Assembly (NCBI RefSeq): GCF_040869045.1
Contig: NC_090322.1
Location: 82,669,675-82,733,674, forward strand
Direction: 5' to 3'
Length of the DNA stretch: 64,000 bases
Source of the DNA: Eurosta solidaginis
Lineage: Eukaryota > Arthropoda > Insecta > Diptera > Tephritidae
Shown here: in pieces, positions 1 through 13,979 of the stretch
Position numbering within the stretch: position 1 is the first letter of the stretch
How the letters are laid out: each line of letters opens with the position of its first letter
Made by a program: the position numbers and the translations under genes
Notes under the pieces: generated by a model
The model's input: only the letters and a program-made list of their open reading frames with translations
Databases searched by the model: none
Told to the model about the DNA's origin: nothing

Positions 1-3000
1 TAAGCTAACGAGGAATGAGCCGTCGAGTGAAAAAAACAAAATGGTTAAAAAATTCGTATGCGGTATTTATCAGTTTTAGCTCTAGAATTAAAGGATATAG
101 GACGAGAAACAACGTTTGAAACCCTTTAAAAACTTGTAATAACTATATCAAAAATTATTGTTCTGAAGCCAACAACTGCTGTTTGATCTACTCAAATTTG
201 TTGAACGAAAAGACTTAAGTATTCTAACCATGCTTAACCCTTAGGCCGGTAAGTTTATTTGGAAAAAACGCAATATGTAAGCTAACGAGGAAGGAGCCGT
301 CGAGTAAACAAAACAAAATGGTTAAAAAAATTCGTACGTGGAATTTATAAGTTTTAACTCTAGAATTAAAGGATATAGAACGAGAAACAACGTTTGAAAC
401 GCTTTAAAAACTTTTAATAACTATATCAAAAATTATTGTTCTGAAGCCAACAACTGCTGAGTGATCTACTCTAATTTATTAAACGAAACGACTTAAGTAT
501 TCTAACCACGCTTAACCTTTAGGCCGGTAACTTTATTTAGAAAAATGCAATATGTAAGCTAACGAGGAAGGAGCCGTCGAGTGAACAAAACAAAATGGTT
601 AAAAAAATTCGTATGCGGTATTTATAAGTCTTAACTCTAGAATTATAGGATATAGAACGAGAACCAACGTTTGATACCCTTTAAAAATTTTTAATAACTA
701 TATCAAAAATTATTTTTCTGAAGCCAACAACTGCTGAGTGATCTACTCAAATTTGTTGAACGAAAAGACTTAAGTATTCTAAGCATGCTTAACCTTTAGG
801 CCGGTAAGTTTATTTAGAAAAAACGCAATATGTAAGCTAACGAGGAAGGAGCCGTCGAGTAAACAAAACAAAATGGTTAAAAAAATTCGTATGTGGTATC
901 TATAAGTCTTAATTCTAGAATTATAGGATATAGAACGAGAAACAACGTTTGATACCCTTTAAAAATTTTTAATAACTATATCAAAAATTATTTTTCTGAA
1001 GCCAACAACTGCTGAGTGATCTACTCAAATTTGTTGAACGAAAAGACTTAAGTATTCTAAGCATGCTTAACCTTTAGGCCGGTAAGTATATTTAGAAAAA
1101 ACGCAATATTTAAGCTAACGAGGAAGGAGCCGTCGAGTAAACAAAACAAAATGGTTAATAAAATTCGTTCGCGGTATTTATCAGATTTAACTCTAGAATT
1201 AAAGGATATAGAACTAGAAACAACGTTTAAACCCCTTTAAAAATTCTTAATAACTATATCAAAAATTATTGTTCTGAAGCCAACAGCTGCTGAGTGATCT
1301 ACTCTAATTTGTTAAACGAAACGACTTAAGTATTCTAACCATGCTTAACCTTTAGGCCGGTAAGTTTATTTAGAAAAACGCAATATGTAAGCTAACGAGG
1401 AAGGAGCCGTCGAGTAAACAAAACAAAATGGAAAAAAAAATTCGTACGAGGTATTTATCAGATTTAACTCTAGAATTAAAGGATATTGAACGAGAAACAA
1501 CGTTTGAAACCCTTTAAAAACTTTAAATAACTATTATATCAAAAATTATTGTTCTGAAGCCAACAGCTGCTGAGTGATCTACTCTAATTTGTTAAACGAA
1601 ACGACTTAAGTATTCTAACCATGCTTAACCTTTAGGCCGGTAAGTTTATTTAGAAAAAACGCAATATGTAAGCTAACGAGGAAGGAGCCGTCGAGTAAGC
1701 AAAACAAAATGGTTAAAAAAAATTCGTACGCGGCATTTATCAGTTTTAACTCTAGAATTAAAGGATATAGAACGAGAAACAACGTTTGAAACCATTTAAA
1801 AACTTTTAATAACTATATCAAAAATTATTTTTCTGAAGCCAACAACTGCTGAGTGATCTACTCAAATTTGTTGAACGAAAAGACTTAAGTATTCTAACCA
1901 TGCTTAACCTTTAGGCCGGTAAGTTTATTTAGAAAAAACGCAATATGTAAGCTAACGAGGAAGGAGCCGTCGAGTAAACAAAACAAAATGGTTAAAAAAA
2001 TTCGTACGCGGCATTTATCAGTTTTAACTCTAGAATTAAAGGATATAGAAAGAGAAACAACGTTTGAAACCCTTTAAAAACTTTTAATAACTATATCAAA
2101 AATTATTGTTCTGAAGCCAACAACTGCTGAGTGATCTACTCAAATTTGTTGAACGAAACGACTTAAGTATTCTAACCATGCTTAACCTTTAAGCCGGTAA
2201 ATTTATTTAGAAAAACGCAATATGTAAGCTAACGAGGAAGAGCCGTCGAGTAAACAAAACAAAATGGTTAAAAAAATTCGTACGCGGCATTTGTCAGTTT
2301 TAACTCTAGAATTAAAGGATATAGAACGAGAAACAACGTTTGAAATCCTCTAAAAACTTTTAATAACTATATCAAAAATTATTGTTCTGAAGCCAACAAC
2401 AGCTAAGTGATCTATTCTAATTTATTAAACGAAACGACTTAAGTATTCTAACCACGCTTAACCTTTAGGCCGGTAATGTTTATTTAGAAAAACGCAATAA
2501 CGAGGAAGGAGCCGTCGTGTAAACAAAACAAAATGGTTAAAAAAATTCGTATGGGGTATTTATAAGTCTTAACTCTAGAATTATAGGATATAGAACGAGA
2601 AACAACGTTTGATACCCTTTAACAATTTTTAATAACTATATCAAAAATTATTTTTCTGAAGCCAACAACTGCTGAGTGATCTACTCAAATTTGTTGAACG
2701 AAACGACTTAAGTATTCTAACCATGCTTAGCCTTTAGGCCGGTAAGTTTATTTAGAAAAACGCAACATGTAAGCTAACGAGGAAGGAGCCGTCGAGTAAA
2801 CAAAACAAAATGGTTAAAAAAATTCGTTCGCGGTATTTATCATATTAAACTCTAGAATTAAAGGATATAGAACTAGAAACAACGTTTAAAACCCTTTAAC
2901 AACTTTAAATAACTATATCAAAAATTATTGTTCTGAAGCCAACAACTGCTGAGTGATCTACTCAAATTTGTTGAACGAAACGACTTAAGTATTCTAGCCA

Positions 3001-3324
3001 TGCTTAACCTTTAGGCCGGTAAATTTATTTAGAAAAACGCAATATGTAAGCTAACGAGGAAGGAGCCGTCGAGTAAACAAAACAAAATGGTTAAAAAAAT
3101 TCGTACGCGGTATTTATCAGATGTAACTCTAGAATTAAAGGATATAGAACTAGAAACAACGTTTGCAACCCTTTAAAAATTTTAAATAACTATATCAAAA
3201 ATTATTGTTCTGAAGCCAACAACTGCTGAGTGATCTACTCAAATTTGTTGAACGAATCGACTTATGTATTCTAACCATGCTTAACATTTAGGCCGGTAAG
3301 TTTATTTAGAAAAACGCAATATGT

Positions 3325-3600
3325 AGGCTACACGGGAATGGAGCGGGCGAGTAACCCAAACGAATGGGTTAAAATAATTCGTACGCAGTTTTTATCATAT
3401 TTAGATCTAGAATTAAAGGATATAAAACGAGAAACAACGTTTGAAATAATTTAAAAACTTTTAATAACTATATCAAAAATTATTGTTCTGAAGCCAACAA
3501 CTGCTGAGTGATCTACTCAAATTTGTTAAACGAAACGACTTAAGTATTCTAACCATGCTTAACCTTTAGGCCGGTAAGTTTATTTAGAAAAACGCAATAT
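3325..3600 (+). repeat. B-type satellite monomer (example)
   Basis: A divergent monomer subtype embedded among A-type copies. Its first third reads 'taggctacacgggaatggag', followed by 'gagtaacccaaacgaatggg' and 'cgcagtttttatcatattta', in place of the A-type 'gtaaacaaaacaaaatgg' and 'cgcggtatttatcagattta'. The last two thirds match A monomers closely. Further B or B-like copies begin near 6631, 9052, 17269, 19200 and 20567, with a 'gcgatcgcg' variant at 9351, 16734 and 20861, and many more after 30530. The B type loses the short A-type ORF, because its ATG is followed within three codons by a stop. The sharp change in similarity along the monomer suggests exchange between two older subfamilies. 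Confidence 0.85.
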
Positions 3601-5799
3601 GTAAACTAACGAGGAAGGAACCGTCGAGTAAACAAAACAAAATGGTTAAAAAAATTCGTACGCGGTATTTATCAGATTTAACTCTAGAATTGAAGGATAT
3701 AGAACGAGAAACAACGTTTGAAACCCTTTAAAAACTTTTAATATCAAAAATTATTGTTCTGAAGCTAAATACTGCTGAGTGATCTACTCAAATTTGTTGA
3801 ACGAAACGACTTAAGTATTCTAACCATGCTTAACCTTTAGGCCGGTAAGTTTATTTAGAAAAACGCAATATGTAAGCTAACGAGGAAGGAGCCGTCGAGT
3901 AAACAAAACAAAATGGTTAAAAAAATTCGTACGAGGTATTTATCAGATTTAACTCTAGAATTAAAGGTATTGAAGGAGAAACAACGGTTGAAACCCTTTA
4001 AAAACTGTTAATAACTATCTCAAACATTATTGTTTTGAAGCCAACTTCTGAGTGATCTACTCAAATTTGTTAAACGAAACGACTTAAGTATTCTAACCAT
4101 GCTTAACCTTTAGGCCGGTAAGTTTATTTAGAAAAACGCAATATGTAAACTAACGAGGAAGGAACCGTCGAGTAAACAAAACAAAATGGTTAAAAAAATT
4201 CGTACGCGGTATTTATCAGATTTAACTCTAGAATTGAAGGATATAGAACGAGAAACAACGTTTGAAACCCTTTAAAAACTTTTAATATCAAAAATTATTG
4301 TTCTGAAGCTAAATACTGCTGAGTGATCTACTCAAATTTGTTGAACGAAACGACATAAGTATTCTAACCATGCTTAACCTTTAGGCCGGTAAGTTTATTT
4401 AGAAAAACGCAATATGTAAGCTAACGAGGAAGGAGCCGTCGAGTAAACAAAACAAAATTGTTAACAAAAATTCGTACGCGGTATTTATCAGATTTAACTC
4501 TAGAATTAAAGGATATAGAACTAGAAACGTTTGAAACCCTTTAAAAACTTTAAATAACTATATCAAAAATTATTGTTCTGAAGCCAACAACTGTTGAGTG
4601 ATCTAGTCTAATTTATTAAACGAAACGACTTAAGTATTCTAACCATGCTTAACCTTTAGGCCGGTAACTTTATTTAGAAAAACGCAATATGTAAGCTAAC
4701 GAGGAAGGAGCCGTCGAGTGGACAAAACAAAATGGTTAAAAAAATTCTTATGCGGTATTTATCAGTTTTAACTTTAGGATTAAAGGATATAGAACGAGAA
4801 ACGACGTTTGAAACCCTTTAAAAACTTGTAATAACTATATCAAAAATTATTGTTTTGAAGCCAACAACTGCTGTTTGATCTACTCAAATTTGTTGAACGA
4901 AAAGACTTAAGTATTCTAACCATGCTTAACCTTTAGGCCGGTAAGTTTATTTAGAAAAAAAGCAATATGTAAGCTAGCGAGGAAGGAGCCGTCGAGTAAA
5001 CAAAACAAAATGGTTAAACAAATTCGTACGCGGCATTTATCAGTTTTAACTCTAGAATTAAAGGATATAGAAAGAGAAACAACGTTTGAAACCCTTAAAA
5101 AACTTGTAATAACTATATCAAAAATTATTGTTCTGAAGCCAACAACTGCTGTTTGATCTACTTAAATTTGTTGAACGAAAATACTTAAGTATTCTAACCA
5201 TGCTTAACCTTTAGGCCGGTAAGTTTATTTAGAAAAAACGCAATATGTAAGCTAACGAGGAAGGAGCCGTCGAGTAAACAAAACAAAATGGTTAAAAAAA
5301 TTCTTACGCGGCATTTATCAGTTTTAACTCTAGAATTAAAGGATATAGAACGAGAAACAATGTTTGAAACCATTTAAAAACTTTTAATAACTATATCAAA
5401 AATTATTGTTCTGAAGCCAACAACTGTTGAGTGATCTAGTCTAATTTATTAAACGAAACGACTTAAGTATTCTAACCATGCTTAACCTTTAGGCCGGTAA
5501 CTTTATTTAGAAAAACGCAATATGTAAGCTAACGAGGAAGGAGGCGTCGAGTGGACAAAACAAAATGGTTAAAAAAATTCGTATGCGGTATTTATCAGTT
5601 TTAACTCTAGAATTAAAGGATATAGAACGAGAAACAACGTTTGAAACCCTTTAAAAACTTGTAATAACTATATCAAAAATTATTGTTCTGAAGCCAACAA
5701 CTGCTGTTTGATCTACTCAAATTTGTTGAACGAAAAGACTTAAGTATTCTAACCATGCTTAACCTTTAGGCCGGTAAGTTTATTTGGTAGAAAAGCAAT

Positions 5800-8700
5800 A
5801 TGTAAGCTAACGAAGAAGGAGCCGTCGAGTAAACAAAACAAAATGGTTAAAAAAATTCGTTCGCGGTATTTATCATATTTAACTCTAGAATTAAAGGATA
5901 TAGAACTAGAAACAACGTTTAAAACCCTTTAACAACTTTAAATAACTATATCAAAAATTATTGTTCTGAAGCCAACAACTGATGTTTGATCTACTCAAAT
6001 TTGTTGAACGAAAAGACTTAAGTATTAAGTATGCTTAACCTTTAGGCCGGTAAGTTTATTTAGAAAAACGCAATATGTAAGCTAACGAGGAAGGAGCCGT
6101 CGAGTAAACAAAACAAAATGGTTAAAAAAATTCGTACGCGGTATTTATCAGATTTAATTCTAGAATTAAAGGATATAGAACGAGAAACAACGTTTGAAAC
6201 CCTTTAAAAACTTTTAATAACTATATCAAAAATTATTGTTCTGAAGCCAACAACTGCTGAGTGATATACTCAAATTTGTTGAACGAAACGACTTAAGTAT
6301 TCTAACCATGCTTAACCTTTAGGCCGGTAAGTTTATTTAGAAAAACGCAATATGTAAGCTAACGAGGAAGGAGCCGTCGAGTAAACAAAACAAAATGGTT
6401 AAAAAAATTCGTACGCGATATTTATCAGATGTAACTCTAGAATTAAAGGATATTGAACTAGAAACAACGTTTGAAACCCTTTAAAAATTTTAAATAACTA
6501 TATCAAAAATTATTGTTCTGAAGCCAACAACTGCTGAGTGATCTACTCAAATTTGTTGAACGAATCGACTTAAGTATTCTAACCATGCTTAACTTTTAGG
6601 CCGGTAAGTTTATTTAGAAAAACGCAATCTGTAGGCTAAACGGGAATGGAGCAGGCGAGTAACCCAAACGAATGGGTTAAAATAATTCGTACGCAGTTTT
6701 TATCATATTTAGATCTAGAATTAAAGGATATAAAACGAGAAACAACGATTGAAATAATTTAAAAACTTTTAATAACTATATCAAAAATTATTGTTCTGAA
6801 GCCAACAACTGCTGAGTGATCTACTCAAATTTGTTAAACGAAACGACTTAATTATTCTAACCATGCTTAACCTTTAGGCCGGTAAGTTTATTTAGAAAAA
6901 CGCAATATGTAAGCTAACGAGGAATGAACCGTCGAGTAAACAAAACAAAATGGTTAAAAAAATTTGTAGGAGGTATTTATCAGATTTAACTCTAGAATTA
7001 AAGGATATTGAAATAGAAACAACGGTTGAAACCCTTTAAAAACTTTTAATAACTATCTCAAAAATTATTGTTCTGAAGCCAACTGCTGAGTGATCTACTC
7101 AAATTTGTTAAAAGAAACGACTTAAGTATTCTAACCATGCTTAACCTCTAGGCCGGTAAATTTATTTAGAAAAACGCAATATGTAAGCTAACGAGGAAGG
7201 AACCGTCGAGTAAACAAAACAAAATGGTTAAAAAAATTCGTACGCGGTATTTATCAGATTTAACTCTAGAATTAAAGGATATAGAACGAGAAACAACGTT
7301 TGAAACCCTTTAAAAACTTTTAATATCAAAAATTATTGTTCTGAAGCTAAATACTGCTGAGTGATCTACTCAAATTTGTTGAACGAAACGACTAAAGTAT
7401 TTTAACCATGCTTAACCTTTAGGCCGGTAAGTTTATTTAGAAAAACGCAATATGTAAGCTAACGAGGAAGGAGCCGTCGAGTAAACAAAACAAAATGGTT
7501 AACAAAAATTCGTACGCGGTATTTATCAGATTTAACTCTAGAATTAAAGGATATAGAACCAGAAACGTTTGAAACCCTTTAAAAACTTTAAATAACTATA
7601 TCAAAAATTATTGTTCTGAAGCCAACAACTGCAGAGTGATCTACTCAAATTTGTTGAACGAAACGACTTAAGTATTCTAACCATGCTTAACCTTTAGGCC
7701 GGTTGGAGCGGTCGAGTAACCCAAACGAATGAGTTAAAAAAATTCGTACGTAGTTGTATCATATTTAGCTCTAATATTAAAGGATATAGAACGAGAAACA
7801 ACGTTTGAAACCCTTAAAAAACTTGTAATAACTATATCAAAAATTATTGTTCTGAAGCCAACAACTGCTGTTTGGTCTACTCAAATTTGTTGAACGAAAA
7901 GACTTAAGTATTCTAACCATGCTTAACCTTTAGGTCGGTAAGTTTATTTAGAAAAACCCCATATGTAAGCTAACGAGGAAGGAGCCGTCGAGTAAACAAA
8001 ACAAAATGGTTAAAAAAATTCGTACGCGGCATTTATCAGTTTTAACTTTAGAATTAAAGGATATAGAACTAGAAACAACGTTTGTAACCCTTTAAAAACT
8101 TTAAATAACTATATCAAAAATTATTGTTCTGAAGCCAACAACTGCTGAGTGATCTACTCTAATTTATTAAACGAAACGACTTAAGTATTCTAACCACGCT
8201 TAACCTTTAGGCCGGTAAGTTTATTTAGAAAAACGCAATAACGAGGAAGGAACCGTCGAGTAAACAAAACAAAATGGTTAAACAAATTCGTACGCGGTAT
8301 TTATTAGATTTAACTCTAGAATTAAAGGATATAGAACTAGAAACAACGTTTGAAACCCTTTAACAACTTTAAATAACTATATCAAAAGTTATTGTTCTGA
8401 AGCCAACAACTGCTGAGTGATCTACTTTAATTTATTAAACGAAACGACTTAAGTATTCTAACCACGCTTAACCTTTAGGCCGGTAAGTTTATTTAGAAAA
8501 ACGCAATAACGAGGAAGGAGCCGTCGAGTTAACAAAACAAAATGGTTAAAAAATTCGTATGCGGTATTTATCAGTTTTAACTCTAGAATTATAGGATATA
8601 GAACGAGAAACAATGTTTGATACCCTTTAAAAACTTTTAATAACTATATCAAAAATTATTGTTCTGAAGCCAACAACTGCTGAGTGATCTACTCTAATTT

Positions 8701-11700
8701 ATTAAACGAAACGACTTAAGTATTCTAACCATGCTTAACCTTTAGGCCGGTAAGTTTATTTAGAAAAACGCAATATGTAAGCTAACGAGGAAGGAGCCGT
8801 CGAGTAAACAAAACAAAATGGTTAAAAAAATTCGTACGCGGTATTTATCAGATTTAACTCTAGAATTAAAGGATATAGAACTAGAAACAACATTTGAAAC
8901 CCTTTAAAAACTTTAAATAACTATATCAAAAATTATTGTTCTGAAGCCAACAACTGCTGAGTGATCTACCCTAATTTATTAAACGAAACGACTTAAGTAT
9001 TCTAACCACGCTTAACTTTTAGGCCGGTAAGTTTATTTAGAAAAACGCAATATGTAGGCTACACGGGAATGGAGCGGGCGAGTAACCCAAACGAATGGGT
9101 TAAAATAATTCGTACGCAGTTTTTATCATATTTAGATCTAGAATTAAAGGATATAGAACGAGAAACAACGTTTGAAATCCTTTAAAAACTTTTAATAACT
9201 ATATCAAAAATTATTGTTCTGAAGCCAACAACTGCTGAGTGATCTACTCAAATTTGTTAAACGAAACGACTTAATTATTCTAACCATGCTTAACCGTTAG
9301 GCCGGTAAGATTATTTAAAAAAACGCAATATGTAAGCTAACGAGGAAGGAGCGATCGCGTAACCCAAATGAATGGGTTAAAAAAATTCGTACGCAGTTTT
9401 TATCATATTTAGATCTAGAATTAAAGAATATAGAACCAGAAACAACGTTTGAAATCCTTTAAAAACTTTTAATAACTATATCAAAAATTATTGTTCTGAA
9501 GCCAACAACTACTGAGTGATCTACTCAAATTTGTTGAACGAAACGACTTAAGTATTCCAACCATGCTTAACCTTTAGGCCGGTAAGTTTATTTAGAAAAA
9601 CGCAATATGTAAGCTAACGAGGAAGGAGCCGTCGAGTAAACAAAACAAAATGGTTAAAAAAATTCGTACGCGGAATTTATCAGTTTTAACTCTAGAATTA
9701 AAGGATATTGAACGAGAAACAATGGTTGAAACCCTTTAAAAACTTTTAATAACTATCTCAAAAATTATTGTTCTGAAGCCAACTGCTGAGTGATCTACTC
9801 AAATTTGTTAAACGAAACGACTTAAGTATTCTAACCATGCTTAACCTTTAGGCCGGTAAGTTTATTTAGAAAAACGCAATATGTAACCTAACGAGGAAGG
9901 AGCCGTCGAGTAAACAAAACAAAATGGTTAAAAAAATTCGTACGAGGTATTTATCAGATTTAACTCTAGAATTAAAGGATATTGAACGAGAAACAATGGT
10001 TGAAACCCTTTAAAAACTTTTAATAACTATCTCAAAAATTATTGTTCTGAAGCCAACTGCTGAGTGATCTACTCAAATTTGTTAAACGAAACGACTTAAG
10101 TATTCTAACCATGCTTAACCTTTAGGCCGGCAAGTTTATTTAGAAAAACGCAATATGTAACCTAACGAGGAAGGAGCCGTCGAGTAAACAAAACAAAATC
10201 GTTAAAAAAATTCGTACGAGGTATTTATCAGATTTAACTCTAGAATTAAAGGATATAGAACGAGAAACAACGTTTGAAACCCTTTAAAACTCTTAATAAC
10301 TATATCTAAAATTATTGTTCTGAAGCCAACAACTGCTGAGTGATCTACTCAAATTTGTTGAACGAAACGACTTAAGTATTCTAACCATGCTTAACCTTTA
10401 GGCCGGTAAGTTTATTTAGAAAAACGCAATATGTCAGCTAACGAGGAAGGAGCCGTCGAGTAAACAAAACAAAATGGTTAAAAAAATTAGTACGAGGTAT
10501 TTATCAGATTTAACTCTAGAATTAAAGGATATTGAACGAGAAACAATGGTTGAAACCCTTTAAAAACTTTTAATAACTATCTCAAAAATTATTGTTCTGA
10601 AGCCAACTGCTGAGTGATCTACTCAAATTTGTTAAACGAAACGACTTAAGTATTCTAACCAAGCTTAACCTTTAGGCCGGTAAGTTTATTTAGAAAAACG
10701 CAATATGTAACCTAACCAGGAAGGAGCCGTCGAGTAAACAAAACAAAATATTTAAAAAAATTCGTACGAGGTATTTATCAGATTTAACTCTAGAATTAAA
10801 GGATATTGAACGAGAAACAACGTTTGAAACCCTTTAAAAACTTTAAATAACTATTATATCAAAAATTATTGTTCTGAAGCCAACAACTGCTGAGTGATCT
10901 ATTCAAATTTGTTGAACGAAACGACTTAAGTATTCTAACCATGCTTAACCTTTAGGCCGGTAAGTTTATTTAGAAAAACGCAATATGTAAGCTAACGAGG
11001 AAGGAACCGTCGAGTAAACAAAACAAAATGGTTAAAAAATTTCGTACGCGGTATTTATCAAAATTAACTCTAGAATTAAAGGATATAGAACGAGAAACAA
11101 CGTTTGAAACCCTTTCAAAACTTTTAATATAAAAATTATTGTTCTGAAGCTAAATACTGCTGAGTGATCTACTCAAATTTGTTGAACGAAACGACTTAAG
11201 TATTCTAACCATGCTTAACCTTTAGGCCGGTAAGTTTATTTAGAAAAACGCAATATGCAAACTAACGAGGAAGGAGCCGTCGAGTAAACAAAACAAAATG
11301 GTAAAAAAAAAATTCGTACGCGGTATTTATCAGATTTAACTCTAGAATTAAAGGATATAGAACTAGAAACGTTTGAAACCCTTTAAAAACTTTAAATAAC
11401 TATATCAAAAATTATTGTTCTGAAGCCAACAACTGCTGAGTGATCTACTGAAATTTGTTGAACGAAACGACTTAAGTATTCTAACCATGCTTAACCTTTA
11501 GGCCGGTAAGTTTATTTAGAAAAACGCAATATGTAAGCTAACGAGGAAGGAGCCGTCGAGTAAACAAAACAAAATGGTTAAAAAAATTCTTACGCGGCAT
11601 TTATCAGAATTTAAGGATATAGAACGAGAAACAATGTTTGAAACCATTTAAAACTTTTAAAAACTATATCAAAAATTATTGTTCTGAAGCCAACAACTGT

Positions 11701-13600
11701 TGAGTGATCTACTCTAATTTATTAAACGAAACGACTTAAGTATTCTAACCATGCTTAACCTTAGGCCGGTAACTTTATTTAGAAAAACGCAATATGTAAG
11801 CTAACGAGGAAGAAGCCGTCGAGTGAACAAAACAAAATGGTTAAAAAAATTCGTATGCGGTATTTATCAGTTTTAACCCTAGAATTAAAGGATATAGAAC
11901 GAGAAACAACGTTTGAAACCCTTTAAAAATTTGTAATAACTATATAAAAATTATTGTTCTGAAGCCAATAACTGCTGTTTGATCTACTCAAATTTGTTGA
12001 ACGAAAAGACTTAAGTATTCTAACCATGCTTAACCTTTAGGCCGGTGAGTTTATTTGGAAGAAAAGCAATATGTAAGCTAACGAGGAAGGAGCCGTCGAG
12101 TAAACAAAACAAAATGGTTAAAAAAATTCGTACGCGGCATTTATCAATTTTAACTCTAGCATTAAAGGATATAGAACGAGAAACAACGTTTGAAACCCTT
12201 TAAAAAATTTTAATGACTATATCAAAAATTATTGTTCTGAAGCCAACAACTGCTGAGTGATCTACTCTAATTTATTAAACGAAACGACTTAAGTATTCTA
12301 ACCACGCTTAACCTTTAGGCCGGTAAGTTTATTTAGAAAAACGCAATAACGAGGAAGGAGCCGTCGAGTAAACAAAACAAAATGGTTAAAAAATTCGTAT
12401 GCGGTATTTATCAGTTTTAACTCTAGAATTATAGGATATAGAACGAGAAACAATGTTTGATACCCTTTAAAAACTTTTAATAACTATATCAAAAATTATT
12501 GTTCTGAAGCCAACAACTGCTGAGTGATCTACTCTAATTTATTAAACGAAACGACTTAAGTATTCTAACCACGCTTAACCTTTAGGCCGGTAAGTTTATT
12601 AAGAAAAACGCAATAACGAGGAAGGAGCCGTCGAGTAAACAAAACAAAATGATTAAAAAAATTCGTACGCGGCATTTATCAGTTTTAACTCTAGAATTAA
12701 AGGATATAGAAAGAGAAACAACGTTTGAAACCCTTTAAAAACTCTTAATAACTATATCAAAAATTACTGTTCTGAGGCCAACAACTGTTGAGTGATCTAC
12801 TCAAATTTGTTGAACGAAACGACTTAAGTATTCTAACCATGCTTAACCTTTAGGCCGGTAAGTTTATTTAGAAAAACGCAATATGTAAGCTAACGAGGAA
12901 GGAGTCGTCGAGTAAACAAAGCAAAATGGTTAAAACAATTCGTACGCGGTATTTATCAGATTTAACTCTAGAATTAAAGGATATAGAACTATAAACAACG
13001 TTTGAAACCCTTTAACAACTTTAAATAACTATATCAAAAATTATTGTTCTGAAGCCAACAACTGCTAAGTGATCTACTCTAATTTATTAAACGAAACGAC
13101 TTAAGTATTCTAACCACGCTTAACCTTTAGGCCGGTAAGTTTATTTAGAAAAACGCAATAACGAGGAAGGAGCCGTCGAGTAAACAAAACAAAATGGTTA
13201 AAAAAATTCGTACGTGGTATTTATCAGATTTAACTCTAGAATTAAAGGATATAGAACTAGAAACAACGTTTGAAGCCCTTTAACAACTTTAAATAACTAT
13301 ATCAAAAATTATTGTTCTGAAGCCAACAACTGCTGAGTGATCTACTCAAATTTGTTGAACGAAACGACTTAAGTATTCTAACCATGCTTAACCTTTAGGC
13401 CGGTAAGTTTATTTAGAAAAACGCAATATGTAAGCTAACGAGGAAGGAGCCGTCGAGTAAACAAAACAAAATGGTTAAAAAAATTCGCACGCGATATTTA
13501 TCAGACTTAACTCTAGAATTAAAGGATATAGAACGAGAAACAACGTTTGAAACCCTTTAAAAACTTTTAATAACTATATCAAAAATTATTGTTCTGAAGC
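5800..13600 (+). repeat. Satellite segmental duplication, copy 1
   Basis: Private variants of this block recur in the same order in 18370-24000. Examples are 'aactgatgtttgatctac' at 5978 and 18547, 'gtgatatact' at 6261 and 18830, 'acgcgata' at 6413 and 18982, and 'gtaggctaaa' at 6631 and 19200. All have the constant offset 12569. After about 7130 the offset drops to 11510 ('acgaggaagg' 8241/19751, 'gcgatcgcgt' 9351/20861, 'agtattccaa' 9551/21061). After about 10430 it drops to 10963 ('atgtcagcta' 10431/21394). The two steps, 1059 and 547 bp, are close to four and two monomers, as expected for unequal exchange in register. Confidence 0.88.
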
Positions 13601-13620
13601 CAACAACTGCTGAGTGATCT
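11250..13620 (+). repeat. ~2.74-kb higher-order repeat, unit 1
   Basis: This multi-monomer block is repeated at 13980-16360 with an offset of 2727-2741 bp (about ten monomers). Shared rare variants include the A-run monomer at 11298/14025, 'ttatttggaagaaaagcaa' at 12051/14792, 'ggagtcgtcgagtaaacaaa' at 12901/15642 and 'ttcgcacgcgat' at 13484/16225. Part of the same block recurs a third time from about 22200. Similarity falls off after about 13620/16360. Confidence 0.85.
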
Positions 13621-13979
13621 ACTCAAATTTGTTGAACGAAACGACTTAAGTATTCTAACCATGCTTAACCTTTAGACCGGTAAGTTTATTTAGAAAAACC
13701 CAATATGTAAGCTAACGAGGAAGGAGCCGTCGAGTAAACAAAACAAAATGGTTAAAAAAATTCGTACGCGGTATTAATCAGATTTAACTCTAGAATTAAA
13801 GGATATAGAACTAGAAACAACGTTTGAAACCCTTTTAAAACTTTAAATAACTATATCAAAAATTATTGTTCTGAAGCCAACAACTGCTGAGTGATCTACT
13901 CAAATTTGTTGAACGAAACGACTTAAGTATTCTAACCATGCTTAACCTTTAGACCGGTAAGTTTATTTAGAAAAACGCA